This document shows, one piece after another, positions 43,671 through 54,024 of a DNA stretch of 64,000 nt; positions within the stretch are counted from its first letter, which is position 1, and the number at the start of each line of letters is the position of its first letter. The notes below the pieces were generated by a model. It did no database searches. It saw nothing but the letters and a program-made list of their open reading frames with translations, and was not told the origin of the DNA. The stretch is from Streptomyces sp. FIT100 (GTDB lineage: Bacteria > Actinomycetota > Actinomycetes > Streptomycetales > Streptomycetaceae). The position numbers and the translations under genes are program-made. The stretch spans positions 5,200,526-5,264,525 of the forward strand of contig NZ_CP075715.1 of NCBI RefSeq assembly GCF_024584805.1, given 5' to 3'.

Positions 43671-44705
43671 TCAGGAAGATCGGGAGTAGCGGAGGGGGTG
43701 CCGGAAATGGTGGTAGTGGTGATGGACGGCGAAGCCCATCCCCTCGTACAGCGCCCGCGCCGCGTCGTTGTCCGACTCGACCTGGAGCCAGGCGGCCGAG
43801 GCCCCCTCGTCCAGGGCGCGGCGCGCAAGCGCCGTCATCACGGCTGTCGCCAGGCCCTGCCTGCGGGACGCGGGGTCCACCTCCACCGCCATGAAGCCCG
43901 CCCAGCGGCCGTCCACCACACAACGGCCGATCGCCGCGGGGACCTCCGATGCGCCAGGTATGGTCGCGAACCACACGGACGGGCCGCTGGACAGGACCTG
44001 CACCATATGAGGGCCAGGGCCAGGGCCAGGGCCAGGGGCAGCGGACCGCTGGTAGCGCCGTAGCCACGCCTCGTCGACGGACCGCCCCAGCCGCACCCGC
44101 TCCACGTCCGCGTCCAGGTCGCCGACGGGCGCGAGCGCGCCGATGCGCAGCTCAGCCGACACCTCCCGCTCCCAGCCGTGCCGTTCCAGCTCCGCGCAGA
44201 GCGCCTCCTGCGTGTCCGCCGCCCCCGTCGCGGTCTGGACGTACGCCGGAAGCTCGCGCTCCGCGTACCACTCCCGGACCCGTGTCAGGGCCTCGTCCAG
44301 CGGCAGCCCCGGGTCCCCGAGCGGCAGCGCCGAGTTCGCCCGCCGGGTGAAGCCGGACGACGCGCGCAGCAGCCAGTCGCCGAGCGGCTCGCTCTCCACC
44401 GGCTGCCAGGCCCGGGCCGACACCCGCGCCAGCTCCTCGTAGGGGGCCGCGGGACCGCGTCTGCGGGCCGGCGCGGAGGGCACAACCTTGCCCGCGACCA
44501 GCGACGATTCCGGGATGCGGACGGTTTCCCCGGTCCTTCGTGTGATCAGCAGCACAGCATCGTCCCAGGATGTGAGAACGCCGACCGTGTCCGTGAACGT
44601 TTCCGACCCGGTCCCGGGTTCGGCGCGTCGGCGTACCGAAACACGTTTTCCCACGTCAGACGGGGTGATTCGGACCTCCAGACGTCCGCCCGCAGTGAAT
44701 TCCAC
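43671..44705 (-). CDS. Two-part GNAT acetyltransferase with SH3-like N-terminal domain
   Basis: A 344-residue protein. Residues 1-75 look like a small beta-barrel (EVRITPSDVGKRVSVRRR ... GVLTSWDDAVLLITRR). The C-terminal GNAT domain has the acetyl-CoA segment ASRRQGLATAVMTALARRA, then VESDNDAARALYEGMGF and a His-rich end (VHHHYHHFRHP). A Gly-Pro dipeptide run (APGPGPGPGPH) lies near residue 230. The substrate is unknown. GTG start after GGGAGGA. It is divergent from fdxA. Confidence 0.82.
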   Translation of the reverse strand: MEFTAGGRLEVRITPSDVGKRVSVRRRAEPGTGSETFTDTVGVLTSWDDAVLLITRRTGETVRIPESSLVAGKVVPSAPARRRGPAAPYEELARVSARAWQPVESEPLGDWLLRASSGFTRRANSALPLGDPGLPLDEALTRVREWYAERELPAYVQTATGAADTQEALCAELERHGWEREVSAELRIGALAPVGDLDADVERVRLGRSVDEAWLRRYQRSAAPGPGPGPGPHMVQVLSSGPSVWFATIPGASEVPAAIGRCVVDGRWAGFMAVEVDPASRRQGLATAVMTALARRALDEGASAAWLQVESDNDAARALYEGMGFAVHHHYHHFRHPLRYSRSS

Positions 44706-44844
44706 AGCTCAGTCCTCCCCTCCTGTTCGGATCATCCCCAGGAACGGAGATACTAGGTGCGGGCATCGACGACGCCGCGCTCCCGCGCAGCCCCGCGGCG
44801 AGCCGCAGACCGGACGCCGCGCCCTACCGAGGAGGAACGACAGC

Positions 44845-45165
44845 GTGACCTACGTCATCGCGCAGCCTTGTGTCGACGTCAAGGACAAGGCATGCATCGA
44901 GGAGTGCCCCGTCGACTGCATCTACGAGGGCCAGCGGTCCTTGTACATCCACCCGGACGAGTGCGTCGACTGTGGTGCTTGTGAGCCGGTCTGCCCGGTC
45001 GAGGCGATCTTCTACGAGGACGACACTCCTGAGGAGTGGAAGGACTACTACAAGGCGAACGTCGAGTTCTTCGACGAGCTCGGTTCGCCCGGTGGCGCCT
45101 CCAAGCTGGGCCTGATCGAGCGCGACCACCCCTTCGTCGCCGCTCTGCCGCCGCAGAACGGCTGA
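44845..45165 (+). CDS. fdxA: Seven-iron ferredoxin
   Basis: A 106-residue ferredoxin with one [3Fe-4S] and one [4Fe-4S] cluster. The 3Fe ligands should be C9, C17 and C50 and the 4Fe ligands C21, C40, C43 and C46; C25 is an extra Cys common in the family. It carries electrons to redox partners such as P450 enzymes. GTG start after GGAGGAA. It is followed by dapC, an order also seen in mycobacteria (fdxC-dapC). Confidence 0.95.
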   Translation: MTYVIAQPCVDVKDKACIEECPVDCIYEGQRSLYIHPDECVDCGACEPVCPVEAIFYEDDTPEEWKDYYKANVEFFDELGSPGGASKLGLIERDHPFVAALPPQNG

Positions 45166-45213
45166 TCGCGCGACCTCGGTCCCGTACGGTGCGTCCGCCG
45201 TGCGGGGCCGTGG

Positions 45214-45290
45214 CGTTTCGGCCGGGGCGTCCCGGCCGCCACGTCCTGGCCGCCGCGTCCCGGCCGCCGCGTTTCGGTCGTGGCGTTTCG
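45214..45290. repeat. 14-bp tandem repeat, five and a half copies
   Basis: Units of the form CGTTTCGGCCGGGG, CGTCCCGGCCGCCA, CGTCCTGGCCGCCG, CGTCCCGGCCGCCG and CGTTTCGGTCGTGG follow each other, ending with CGTTTCG. The repeat fills most of the gap between fdxA and dapC, ending 27 bases before the dapC start. Confidence 0.8.
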
Positions 45291-45317
45291 TACGCACGAG
45301 AAAGTGAGCCCCCGCCC

Positions 45318-46436
45318 GTGAGTGCAGTCTCTTCGCGCCTCCCCGTCTTCCCGTGGGACAAGCTGGAGCCGTACAAGGCGACCGCTGCCGCCCACCCGGA
45401 CGGCATCGTGGACCTGTCCGTCGGCACCCCCGTCGACCCGGTCCCTGCCCTGATCCGGCAGGCCCTCGTCGCGGCCGCGGACTCGCCGGGCTATCCGACG
45501 GTGTGGGGGACCGCCGCGCTGCGTGACGCGATCGTCGGCTGGTGCGAGCGCAGGCTCGGCGCGGTGTCCTTCACGCACACGAACGTGCTGCCGGTGGTGG
45601 GCTCCAAGGAACTGGTCGCCTGGCTGCCGACCCAGCTGGGCCTGGGGCCCGGCGACAAGGTCGCCTATCCGCGGCTGGCGTACCCCACGTACGAGGTCGG
45701 CGCCCGACTGTGCGGGGCGACGCCCGTCGTGTACGACACGGAGGCATTCGCTGCTGACGCCGCGGGCGCCGGGCTCGACCCCTCCGGGCTGAAGCTGCTC
45801 TGGCTGAACTCCCCGTCGAACCCGACCGGTCGGGTCATCGCCAAGGACGAGCTGACCCGGATCGTGGCCTGGGCGCGCGAGCACGGTGTGCTCGTCTTCA
45901 GCGACGAGTGCTACCTGGAGCTGGGCTGGGAGGCCGAGCCCGTCTCCGTCCTGCACCCGGACGTCTGCGGTGGCACGTACGAGGGCATCGTGTCCGTCCA
46001 CTCGCTCTCCAAGCGCTCGAACCTGGCGGGGTACCGCGCCGCGTTCATCGCGGGGGACGCGGCCGTGCTGGGCGAGCTGCTCCAGATCCGCAAGCACGGC
46101 GGCATGATGACGCCCGCACCGGTGCAGGCGGCGACGGTCGCGGCGCTCGGCGACGACGTGCATGTGGCGGAGCAGCGGGCGCGGTACGCGGCGCGGCGGG
46201 AGGCCCTCCGTGAGGCGCTGCTGAAGCACGGCTTCCGGATCGAGCACAGCGAGGCGAGCCTCTATCTGTGGGCGACCCGCGGCGAGCCCTGCTGGGAGAC
46301 CGTCGGGCACATGGCCGAGCTGGGCGTTCTCGTGGCCCCGGGGGACTTCTACGGGGCTGCGGGCGAGCGGTTCGTGCGGGTGGCCTTCACGGCGACGGAC
46401 GAGCGCGTGGAGGCGGCGGTGAAGCGCCTCGGCTGA
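45318..46436 (+). CDS. dapC: Succinyldiaminopimelate transaminase (DapC type)
   Basis: A 372-residue class I/II aminotransferase. The PLP Lys is K232 in HSLSKRSNLAGYR, the cofactor-contacting Asn lies in NSPSNPTGR, and the C-terminal Arg is in GERFVRVAF. Together with dapE at 48833 it serves the succinylase route to meso-diaminopimelate and lysine. GTG start with a weak ribosome site (CCCCCG), so the exact start is less sure; MSAVSSRLPVFPWDKL matches the family N-terminus. Confidence 0.9.
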   Translation: MSAVSSRLPVFPWDKLEPYKATAAAHPDGIVDLSVGTPVDPVPALIRQALVAAADSPGYPTVWGTAALRDAIVGWCERRLGAVSFTHTNVLPVVGSKELVAWLPTQLGLGPGDKVAYPRLAYPTYEVGARLCGATPVVYDTEAFAADAAGAGLDPSGLKLLWLNSPSNPTGRVIAKDELTRIVAWAREHGVLVFSDECYLELGWEAEPVSVLHPDVCGGTYEGIVSVHSLSKRSNLAGYRAAFIAGDAAVLGELLQIRKHGGMMTPAPVQAATVAALGDDVHVAEQRARYAARREALREALLKHGFRIEHSEASLYLWATRGEPCWETVGHMAELGVLVAPGDFYGAAGERFVRVAFTATDERVEAAVKRLG

Positions 46437-46479
46437 GGCGGGGCGGCGCGCGGGCCGTAGCAGGCCGTAGCAGGCCGTA

Positions 46480-46522
46480 CGGAGGGGTCCTGGGGAGTTA
46501 CGCACCCCCCAGGACCCCTCCG
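46480..46522. terminator. Terminator between dapC and the convergent secreted-protein gene
   Basis: CGGAGGGGTCCTGGGG (46480-46495) pairs with CCCCAGGACCCCTCCG (46507-46522) across an 11-base loop. A doubled 10-bp unit CCGTAGCAGG lies just before it. Confidence 0.8.
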
Positions 46523-46560
46523 CGTACCGCTGCCGGGCTGCTACCGGGCTGCCGACCGGC

Positions 46561-47013
46561 TCACCGGCCGAGCGTCGTGCCGGTGGGCAGCAGCGCGCCC
46601 GCGTCCGGGATGCCGCCGGCGGTCAGCGACTCGGCGGACGGCGCGGCGTGCTGGGTCGCCGTCGCGGTGGTGTCGCCCAGCAGGGTGGCGGCGCTGCCGG
46701 CCGTGTCGCCGGCCGTGTCCTGCGCGGCGGGGATACCGGTGCCGGCCGCCTGGCGGACGGTGTCGCTCGTGGCCGGCAGACCGCCGACGAGCGTGCCACC
46801 CGCCTCGTTCGCCAGGCCGGACGCCTGCCGCGTGGCGGTGTCCGCGGTGTCGCCGACGACGGCGCCGTCGACCTGGGTCAGGCCGCCGCCCAGGTTCTGG
46901 GTGGGCGCAAGGTCCACGGCACTTGCGGAGCCGGCCGCACCGACCACGGGAGCTGCACCGGCTGCGACGAGCAGCGCGGCACGGGCGATCCGGCGGGTCA
47001 GGGGGAGGGACAT
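46561..47013 (-). CDS. Small secreted Ala/Gly/Thr-rich protein
   Basis: A 150-residue exported protein. A classical signal peptide (RRIARAALLVAAGAAPVVG, cleavage near GSASA-VDL) is followed by low-complexity Ala/Gly/Thr sequence with no Cys and no recognisable fold. The ATG follows GAAGGAG. The promoter region on its 5' side is AT-rich. A secreted or spore-surface product of unknown function. Confidence 0.78.
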   Translation of the reverse strand: MSLPLTRRIARAALLVAAGAAPVVGAAGSASAVDLAPTQNLGGGLTQVDGAVVGDTADTATRQASGLANEAGGTLVGGLPATSDTVRQAAGTGIPAAQDTAGDTAGSAATLLGDTTATATQHAAPSAESLTAGGIPDAGALLPTGTTLGR

Positions 47014-47788
47014 GATGCTCCTTCGACGAGAGAACGTTGGTGTTGCCTGTCCGGCGGTCGGACGCAGTGACAACCGCCTTTGGGCCCGTGATGGTTGCGG
47101 TGGCCGAAGGTAAAGAATTGGCAATGCATCGCATTATCTGCTGTGGACAAAAACGGGCGAACATTGCGGGGACGGGCAGGGTGCTGAACCGTCACTTCCC
47201 TTTCGGACCAGGGGAATTGGCGACTTTCGTCGAACGGGTCCGAACGGCCCGGAGAAACATCGCCCGCTGAGGCAACGGGGCCCACTGATGAGTGAATCGG
47301 CGGGTGCGTGTGCGATACGGAATGTGACGGCGACTGCGGTCGCGGGACCCTGCGGAAACCCCGTCGCGCGCCGGGCGGGATTCGCGGATGTGCCGGAGGG
47401 CCTAGGAGTGTCCGGTGGGTCATGCTGGGCTCGCGACGCCCTGCGGCTCCGTCTCCCGCGTTGTCGTCGGTCGCCGACTCCCCCGTAGCCCTTCGGGCAC
47501 GGGAGGGGCCCCCACCGCGTTGTCTCCCTGCTCCCTCTTGGATCCGAAGCCCCATGATCCGCTCGCTGATCCAGCCTGTTCCATCGGACGGGCCCTAGGT
47601 CGTGTCCATGCGGTGGGGCACCTCCCGTGCCCGAAGGGCCACGGGGGTGGCGCACCTCCCAGGTGCAAGCTCTGGGGGGGGCATGCCAGGCGTCGCGGGG
47701 CAGACGGGGCTGTGAAGACTCCGTCCTCCGCTTTGCGATCGCACGCGCCAGACGCCGCCGGGCCCGCCCTTCGGGCGGAAGACGCTCC
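47014..47788. other. 775-base intergenic region made of a promoter region and two repeat elements
   Basis: 47014-47280 is comparatively AT-rich and probably contains the promoter of the secreted-protein gene. 47401-47792 consists of two abutting repeat elements, listed below. No protein-coding gene is supported; open frames here are short, lack codon bias and are made of repeat sequence. Confidence 0.65.
47401..47599. repeat. Dispersed repeat element I (CCTAGG-ended)
   Basis: About 199 bases bounded by CCTAGGAGTGTCCGGTGG on the left and CATCGGACGGGCCCTAGG on the right, an imperfect inverted repeat. It contains the unit CCCGTAGCCCTTCGGGCACGGGAGG and a GTTGTCGTCGGTCGCCGA block, both found in inverted orientation within lstE (20960-21015). 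Confidence 0.7.

Positions 47789-47792
<4 letters not shown>
47594..47792 (+). repeat. Dispersed repeat element II (intact relative of the lstE insert)
   Basis: About 199 bases from CCTAGGTCGTGTCC to GGAAGACGCTCCCTAG. It shares CCTAGG with element I at the junction. The complement of 47724-47778 matches lstE 20851-20905 almost base for base. Its right-hand CTAG contains the TAG stop (47789-47791) of the gene on the minus strand. Confidence 0.78.
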
Positions 47793-48745
<953 letters not shown>

Positions 48746-48832
48746 GCCGCCCACCGTACCGGCCCGCGCCCCCACCTCTCCAAGTGCTGGTGGGGGGCGG
48801 GGCCGCGCGGCGCGGACGCTAGGGTCGTGGGC

Positions 48833-49912
48833 ATGTCCGACACCGCGCTCGATCTCACCCTGGACGGCCCGGCGCTGACCGCCCGGCTCGTCGACTTCCC
48901 CTCCGTCAGCGGCAATGAGAAGGCCCTCGCCGACGCGATCGAGGAGGCGCTGCGCGCCCTGCCGCACCTCAGGGTCGACCGGCACGGCAACAACGTCGTC
49001 GCCCGCACCGACCTGGGGCGCGCCGAGCGGGTCGTCCTCGCCGGGCACATCGACACGGTGCCGATCGCCGACAACGTCCCCTCCCGGCTGGACGAGAACG
49101 GCATCCTGTGGGGCTGCGGCACCTCGGACATGAAGTCGGGCGTCGCCGTCCAGCTGAGGATCGCCGCGACCGTCCCTGAACCCAACCGCGACCTCACCTT
49201 CGTCTTCTACGACAACGAAGAGGTCGCTGCACACCTCAACGGTCTCGGGCATGTGGCCGACGCCCACCCCGACTGGCTGAAGGGTGACTTCGCCGTCCTG
49301 CTGGAGCCGTCCGACGGACAGGTCGAAGGCGGCTGCCAGGGCACGCTCCGCGTTCATCTCCGTACGGCCGGTGAGCGCGCACACTCCGCGCGCAGCTGGA
49401 TGGGCTCCAACGCCATTCACGCGGTCGGCCCGATCCTCGCCCGTCTGGCCGACTACGAGCCGCGCCGCCCGGTGATCGACGGGCTCGAGTACCACGAGGG
49501 GCTCAACGCCGTCGGTATCGAGGGCGGCGTCGCCACGAACGTCATCCCCGACGAGTGCACCGTCGTGGTCAACTACCGCTACGCGCCGGACCGCAGCATG
49601 GCGGAGGCGGAGGCCCACGTCCGCGAGGTCTTCGCGGACTGCGGAGTCGCCGAGTTCATCGTGGACGACCACACGGGCGGGGCGTTGCCCGGGCTGTCGC
49701 ACCCGGCGGCGGCCGCGTTCATGGCGGCGGTCGGCGGCACGGCGCAGCCGAAGTTCGGCTGGACCGACGTCTCACGGTTCAGCGCGCTCGGGGTCCCCGC
49801 CGTGAACTACGGACCCGGCGACCCCATCTTCGCCCACAAGCGGGACGAGCACGTCGCCGTCGACAAGATCACGCACTGCGAGCGGCGGCTCCGGGACTGG
49901 CTCACCTCGTAG
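48833..49912 (+). CDS. dapE: Succinyl-diaminopimelate desuccinylase
   Basis: A 359-residue M20 metallopeptidase-fold amidase that releases succinate from N-succinyl-LL-diaminopimelate, the step after DapC. The zinc ligands are in AGHIDTVP, WGCGTSDMKSG and YDNEEV, with the later pair in LLEPSDGQVEGGCQG and near GPGDPIFAHKRDEHV. The ATG starts MSDTALDLTLDG and is divergent from the transglycosylase-like gene, with 87 bases between. Confidence 0.94.
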   Translation: MSDTALDLTLDGPALTARLVDFPSVSGNEKALADAIEEALRALPHLRVDRHGNNVVARTDLGRAERVVLAGHIDTVPIADNVPSRLDENGILWGCGTSDMKSGVAVQLRIAATVPEPNRDLTFVFYDNEEVAAHLNGLGHVADAHPDWLKGDFAVLLEPSDGQVEGGCQGTLRVHLRTAGERAHSARSWMGSNAIHAVGPILARLADYEPRRPVIDGLEYHEGLNAVGIEGGVATNVIPDECTVVVNYRYAPDRSMAEAEAHVREVFADCGVAEFIVDDHTGGALPGLSHPAAAAFMAAVGGTAQPKFGWTDVSRFSALGVPAVNYGPGDPIFAHKRDEHVAVDKITHCERRLRDWLTS

Positions 49913-50087
49913 GCCGGTCGTGGAGCCGCCGCACGAGCCGTCGCGGCGCGGGCAGGCCCGCGCCAACCGGCGCCGCGGAGCCGTCACCGCCTGACCTCTC
50001 ACTGTCCGACCTCCGGAATTTCGCTCCCGTCCACCTCTCTCGACCTACCCTGACCTGGAACGAGCACCGCACCGGAGGGAGCAGGTC

Positions 50088-50870
50088 ATGGGCAGTCCCG
50101 AGGAAGCACGGCGGCCGGAGGAGCAGCGACTGGGCCCGGTGGTCCGCCGCAGGGAGCAGATCCAGCCCGGCACCACGGACCAGCGCCTGCTGGACACCGA
50201 GGGCGACTCCGAGTGGGTGCACACCGATCCCTGGCGGGTCATGCGCATCCAGTCGGAGTTCGTGGAGGGTTTCGGCGCCCTCGCCGAACTGCCCAGCGCC
50301 ATCAGCGTCTTCGGCTCCGCGCGCACCGCTCCCGGCAGCTCGGAGTACGACGCGGGCATCCGCATCGGCAGGGCGCTCGCCGATGCCGGCTTCGCCGTGA
50401 TCACCGGTGGCGGACCGGGCGCGATGGAAGCGGCCAACAAGGGCGCGCGCGAGGCCAAGGGCATCTCCGTCGGGCTCGGCATCGAGCTGCCGTTCGAGCA
50501 GGGGCTGAACCCGCACGTCGACATCGGCGTGAACTTCCGCTACTTCTTCGTCCGCAAGACGATGTTCGTGAAGTACGCGCAGGGCTTCGTCGTGCTCCCC
50601 GGCGGCCTCGGCACCCTGGACGAGCTCTTCGAGGCCCTCACGCTCGTCCAGACCCGCAAGGTCACCCGCTTCCCGATCGTGCTCTTCGGCACGGCGTACT
50701 GGTCCGGCCTCGTCGACTGGCTGCGTGACACGGTCGTCGCGCAGGGCAAGGCGTCCCAGCGCGACCTGCTGCTCTTCCACGTGACGGACGACGTGGACGA
50801 GGCGGTCGCCCTGGTCACCAAGGAGACCGGCCCGCCGGCCCCGGTCTCCTTCGAGGGCTACGAGGCATAG
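50088..50870 (+). CDS. LOG-family (TIGR00730) Rossmann-fold protein, putative nucleotide phosphoribohydrolase
   Basis: A 260-residue protein with the two family signatures: GGGPGAMEAANKGA and PGGLGTLDELFEALTLVQT. Relatives hydrolyse purine or cytokinin nucleoside monophosphates to release the base. It has an extra 75-residue N-terminal part with a cluster of charged residues, as seen in actinobacterial members. ATG with GGAGGGAG upstream. It follows dapE and faces folP2 across a tandem repeat, the same neighbours as Rv1205 in mycobacteria. Confidence 0.9.
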   Translation: MGSPEEARRPEEQRLGPVVRRREQIQPGTTDQRLLDTEGDSEWVHTDPWRVMRIQSEFVEGFGALAELPSAISVFGSARTAPGSSEYDAGIRIGRALADAGFAVITGGGPGAMEAANKGAREAKGISVGLGIELPFEQGLNPHVDIGVNFRYFFVRKTMFVKYAQGFVVLPGGLGTLDELFEALTLVQTRKVTRFPIVLFGTAYWSGLVDWLRDTVVAQGKASQRDLLLFHVTDDVDEAVALVTKETGPPAPVSFEGYEA

Positions 50871-50897
50871 GCGCGGCGGGACGGCGGCCCGGGCGCC

Positions 50898-51016
50898 CCG
50901 CCCGGGCCCCGGTCAGGCCCCGTCCGGGTTCCGCCCGGGCCCCGGTCAGGCCCCGTCCGGGTTCCGCCCGGGCCCCGGTCAGGCCCTGCCCGGGTCGCGC
51001 CCGGACCCTGGTCAGG
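50898..51016. repeat. 33-bp tandem repeat between convergent genes
   Basis: Three copies of a 33-bp unit beginning CCGCCCGGGCCCCGGTCAGG (50898-50930, 50931-50963, 50964-50996) are followed by a partial fourth. The first two copies are identical and the third differs at a few bases. The GC-rich palindromic core CCCGGGCCCCGG may help terminate both genes. Confidence 0.85.
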
Positions 51017-51022
51017 TCCCGG

Positions 51023-51913
51023 TCAGGCCAGGCCGCGACGGGCCACCGCCGGGGCGCGGTGGCCCGCGATGGACGCCACCATGTCCAGCACCTGGCGGGT
51101 CTCGGCCACCTCGTGCACGCGGTACACCCGCGCCCCCAGCCACGCCGACACCGCGGTCGTCGCGAGCGTGCCGATGACCCGTTCCTTCACCGGCCGGTCG
51201 AGCGTCTCGCCGACGAAGTCCTTGTTCGACAGGGAGACCAGCACCGGCCAGCCCGTCTCGGCCATCTCACCGAGCCGCCGGGTCGCCTCCAGCGAGTGCC
51301 GGGTGTTCTTCCCGAAGTCATGACCCGGGTCGATCAGGATCGCGTCGCGGCGCACCCCCAGCTCCGCCGCCCGCTCGGCCAGCCCCTTCGTCACCCGCAG
51401 GATGTCCGCCATGACGTCGTCGTAGGCGATCCGGTGCGGGCGCGTGCGCGGCTCGGCGCCGCCCGCGTGCGTGCACACCAGGCCCACCCCGTACCGCGCC
51501 GCCACCTCGGCCAGCTTCGGATCGACGCCGCCCCACGCGTCGTTCAGCAGGTCCGCGCCCGCCTCGCAGACGGCCGCGCCCACGTCGTGCCGCCAGGTGT
51601 CGACGCTGATCACCACGTCCGGGAAGCGCCGGCGCACCTCGGCGACGAAGCCGACCGTGCGGCGTGCCTCCTCCTGGGCGGTCACCTCCTCGCCGGGTCC
51701 CGCCTTCACGCCGCCGATGTCGATGATGGCGGCGCCCTCCGACACCGCCTGCTCGACGCGGGCGAGTGCGGGCTCGTCGCGGAACGTCGCGCCCTGGTCG
51801 TAGAAGGAGTCCGGGGTCCGGTTCACGATCGCCATGATCACCGGCTCGTGCGCGTCGAATTCGCGTCGTCCCAGCCGCAGAGTCCCGCTGCGCATCCCCT
51901 GCATCCCCTGCAT
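51023..51913 (-). CDS. folP2: Dihydropteroate synthase paralogue, FolP2 type
   Basis: A 296-residue TIM-barrel protein of the dihydropteroate synthase family. It has the FolP2-type signatures MAIVNRTPDSFYDQGATF, DIGGVKAGPGEEV, SVDTWRHDV and LIDPGHDFGKN rather than those of FolP1. In mycobacteria the FolP2 product does not complement dihydropteroate synthase mutants, so its role is open. Three ATG codons at the 5' end (MQGMQGMRSG) come from a repeated GCATCCCCT unit; the first (51913) is used because GAGGAAT lies upstream. Confidence 0.85.
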   Translation of the reverse strand: MQGMQGMRSGTLRLGRREFDAHEPVIMAIVNRTPDSFYDQGATFRDEPALARVEQAVSEGAAIIDIGGVKAGPGEEVTAQEEARRTVGFVAEVRRRFPDVVISVDTWRHDVGAAVCEAGADLLNDAWGGVDPKLAEVAARYGVGLVCTHAGGAEPRTRPHRIAYDDVMADILRVTKGLAERAAELGVRRDAILIDPGHDFGKNTRHSLEATRRLGEMAETGWPVLVSLSNKDFVGETLDRPVKERVIGTLATTAVSAWLGARVYRVHEVAETRQVLDMVASIAGHRAPAVARRGLA

Positions 51914-52064
51914 GCCCTGATTCCTCCTCGCGATCCGTCACCTGCGACCTTAGGCCCTGTGCGGTCGATCCTGCCGGGCTGATCGACCGCACAGGGCCTC
52001 ACCGTCAGTGGGGCATGGCACGATCGGCAGCGGACGGTATTCCAGCTCCGGGGAGAGGCACGCT

Positions 52065-52603
<539 letters not shown>

Positions 52604-52607
<4 letters not shown>

Positions 52608-53194
52608 GCAGCAGTGCGATCGCCGGCCCGGACGGGCGGCTCCGCTGCCCCTGGGGCCTGTCGACCGAGGACTACGTGGCGTACCACGACGAGGAGTGGG
52701 GCCGCCCGGTCCACGGCGACGACGCCCTGTTCGAGCGGCTCAGCCTGGAGGCGTTCCAGTCCGGGCTGTCGTGGATCACGATCCTGCGCCGCCGCCACAC
52801 CTTCCGGCTGGCCTTCGCCGACTTCAAGATCGCGGCGGTCGCGGCGTTCAGCGACGCCGACAAGGAGCGCCTGCTCGCCGATCCGGGGATCATCCGCAAC
52901 CGCGCCAAGATCGAGGCGACCCTCGCCAACGCCCGGGTGCTCGCGGAGTGGCCGGCCGGGGAGCTGGACACGCTGATCTGGTCGTACGCACCGGACGCGG
53001 CCACCCGCCCGGCGCCGCGCGTCCTCGCGGACGTCCCGGCGGTCACGGACGAGTCCACCGCCCTGTCGAAGGCCCTGAAGAAGCGCGGCCTGCGCTTCAT
53101 CGGCCCCACGACGGCGTACGCGCTGATGCAGGCGTGCGGACTCGTGGACGACCACCTGGCGGACTGCGTCGCCCGCCGGGCGGTCGCCTCCTGA
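52604..53194 (+). CDS. tag: DNA-3-methyladenine glycosylase I
   Basis: A 196-residue base-excision enzyme that removes 3-methyladenine from DNA. Family segments are RCPWGLSTEDYVAYHDEEWG near the N-terminus, SLEAFQSGLSWITIL with the catalytic Glu, and RFIGPTTAYALMQACGLVDDH near the C-terminus, providing Cys/His zinc ligands. It is coupled to the DivIVA-like gene by ATGA, the arrangement also found in mycobacteria (Rv1209-tagA). Confidence 0.94.
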
Positions 53195-53223
53195 GCCAGG
53201 GGCGTCGTTCGGATCGGACGGGA

Positions 53224-54024
53224 TCAGCGCCCCAGGTACGTCGGCTTCTCCTTGGCCAGGAACGCCTGGACCGCGATCCCGTGGTCCGCCGAAGCGCCGG
53301 CCCGGGTCTGGAGCTCGTCCTCCTTCTCCAGCGTCTCCGCGAGCGAGTGGTCGGCCCCGTAGGCCAGGGACTCCTTGATCGCCGCGTAGGCGAGGGTCGG
53401 ACCCTCCGCCAGGGCCCGGGCGACGGCGGCGGCCTCGGCGGCGAGCTCGTCGGCGGGCACGAGCCGGTTCGCGATGCCCAGGTCGTACGCCTCCTGGGCG
53501 GAGACCGACCGGGGGAAGAGCAGCAGATCGGCGGCGCGGCTCGCACCGACCAGCCGGGGCAGCGTCCACGAGACGCCCGAGTCGGCGGTCAGCGCCACCC
53601 CGGCGAACGAGGTGGTGAACTTCGCCGTGTCGGCGACCACCCGGTAGTCCGCCGCCAGTGCGAATCCGAGACCGGCGCCCGCCGCGACCCCGTTGACGCC
53701 GGCGACGACCGGCTTCGGCATCTCCGTGAGGGCCCGCACGATCGGGTTGTAGTGCTCGCGCACGGTGTTCATCGTGGCCCCGGAGCCCGACTCCCGGTCG
53801 GCCGCGAGGAGCTCGATGTGCTCCTTGAGGTCCTGGCCCACGCAGAAGGCGCGCCCCGTCGCGGTCAGCAGGACCGCCCGTACGGACGCATCCGCCGCCG
53901 CGGCCCGCACGCTGTCCCGCAGTGCCTCCTTGGCCTCGACGTTCATCGCGTTCATGGCCTCGGGCCGGTTGATCGTGATGGTCGCGAGTCCGTCCTTCAC
54001 CTCGTACAGCACGGTGTCGGCCAT
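53224..54024 (-). CDS. Enoyl-CoA hydratase/isomerase family protein
   Basis: A 266-residue crotonase-fold protein. The oxyanion-hole segments are GRAFCVGQDLKEH and GVNGVAAGAGLGFALAADYR. The usual catalytic Glu pair is not fully obvious: the second position reads LTADSGVSWTLPRLVG, with Asp instead of Glu, as in PaaG-like isomerases. It therefore may be an isomerase or a phenylacetate-type enzyme rather than a classical hydratase. ATG at 54024; it stands alone on the minus strand between tag and the DUF3117 gene. Confidence 0.86.
   Translation of the reverse strand: MADTVLYEVKDGLATITINRPEAMNAMNVEAKEALRDSVRAAAADASVRAVLLTATGRAFCVGQDLKEHIELLAADRESGSGATMNTVREHYNPIVRALTEMPKPVVAGVNGVAAGAGLGFALAADYRVVADTAKFTTSFAGVALTADSGVSWTLPRLVGASRAADLLLFPRSVSAQEAYDLGIANRLVPADELAAEAAAVARALAEGPTLAYAAIKESLAYGADHSLAETLEKEDELQTRAGASADHGIAVQAFLAKEKPTYLGR

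Noticed and set aside
50898..51016. CRISPR-like array
   Set aside because: The units are contiguous 33-bp repeats without unique spacers, so this is a VNTR. No cas genes are in the window.
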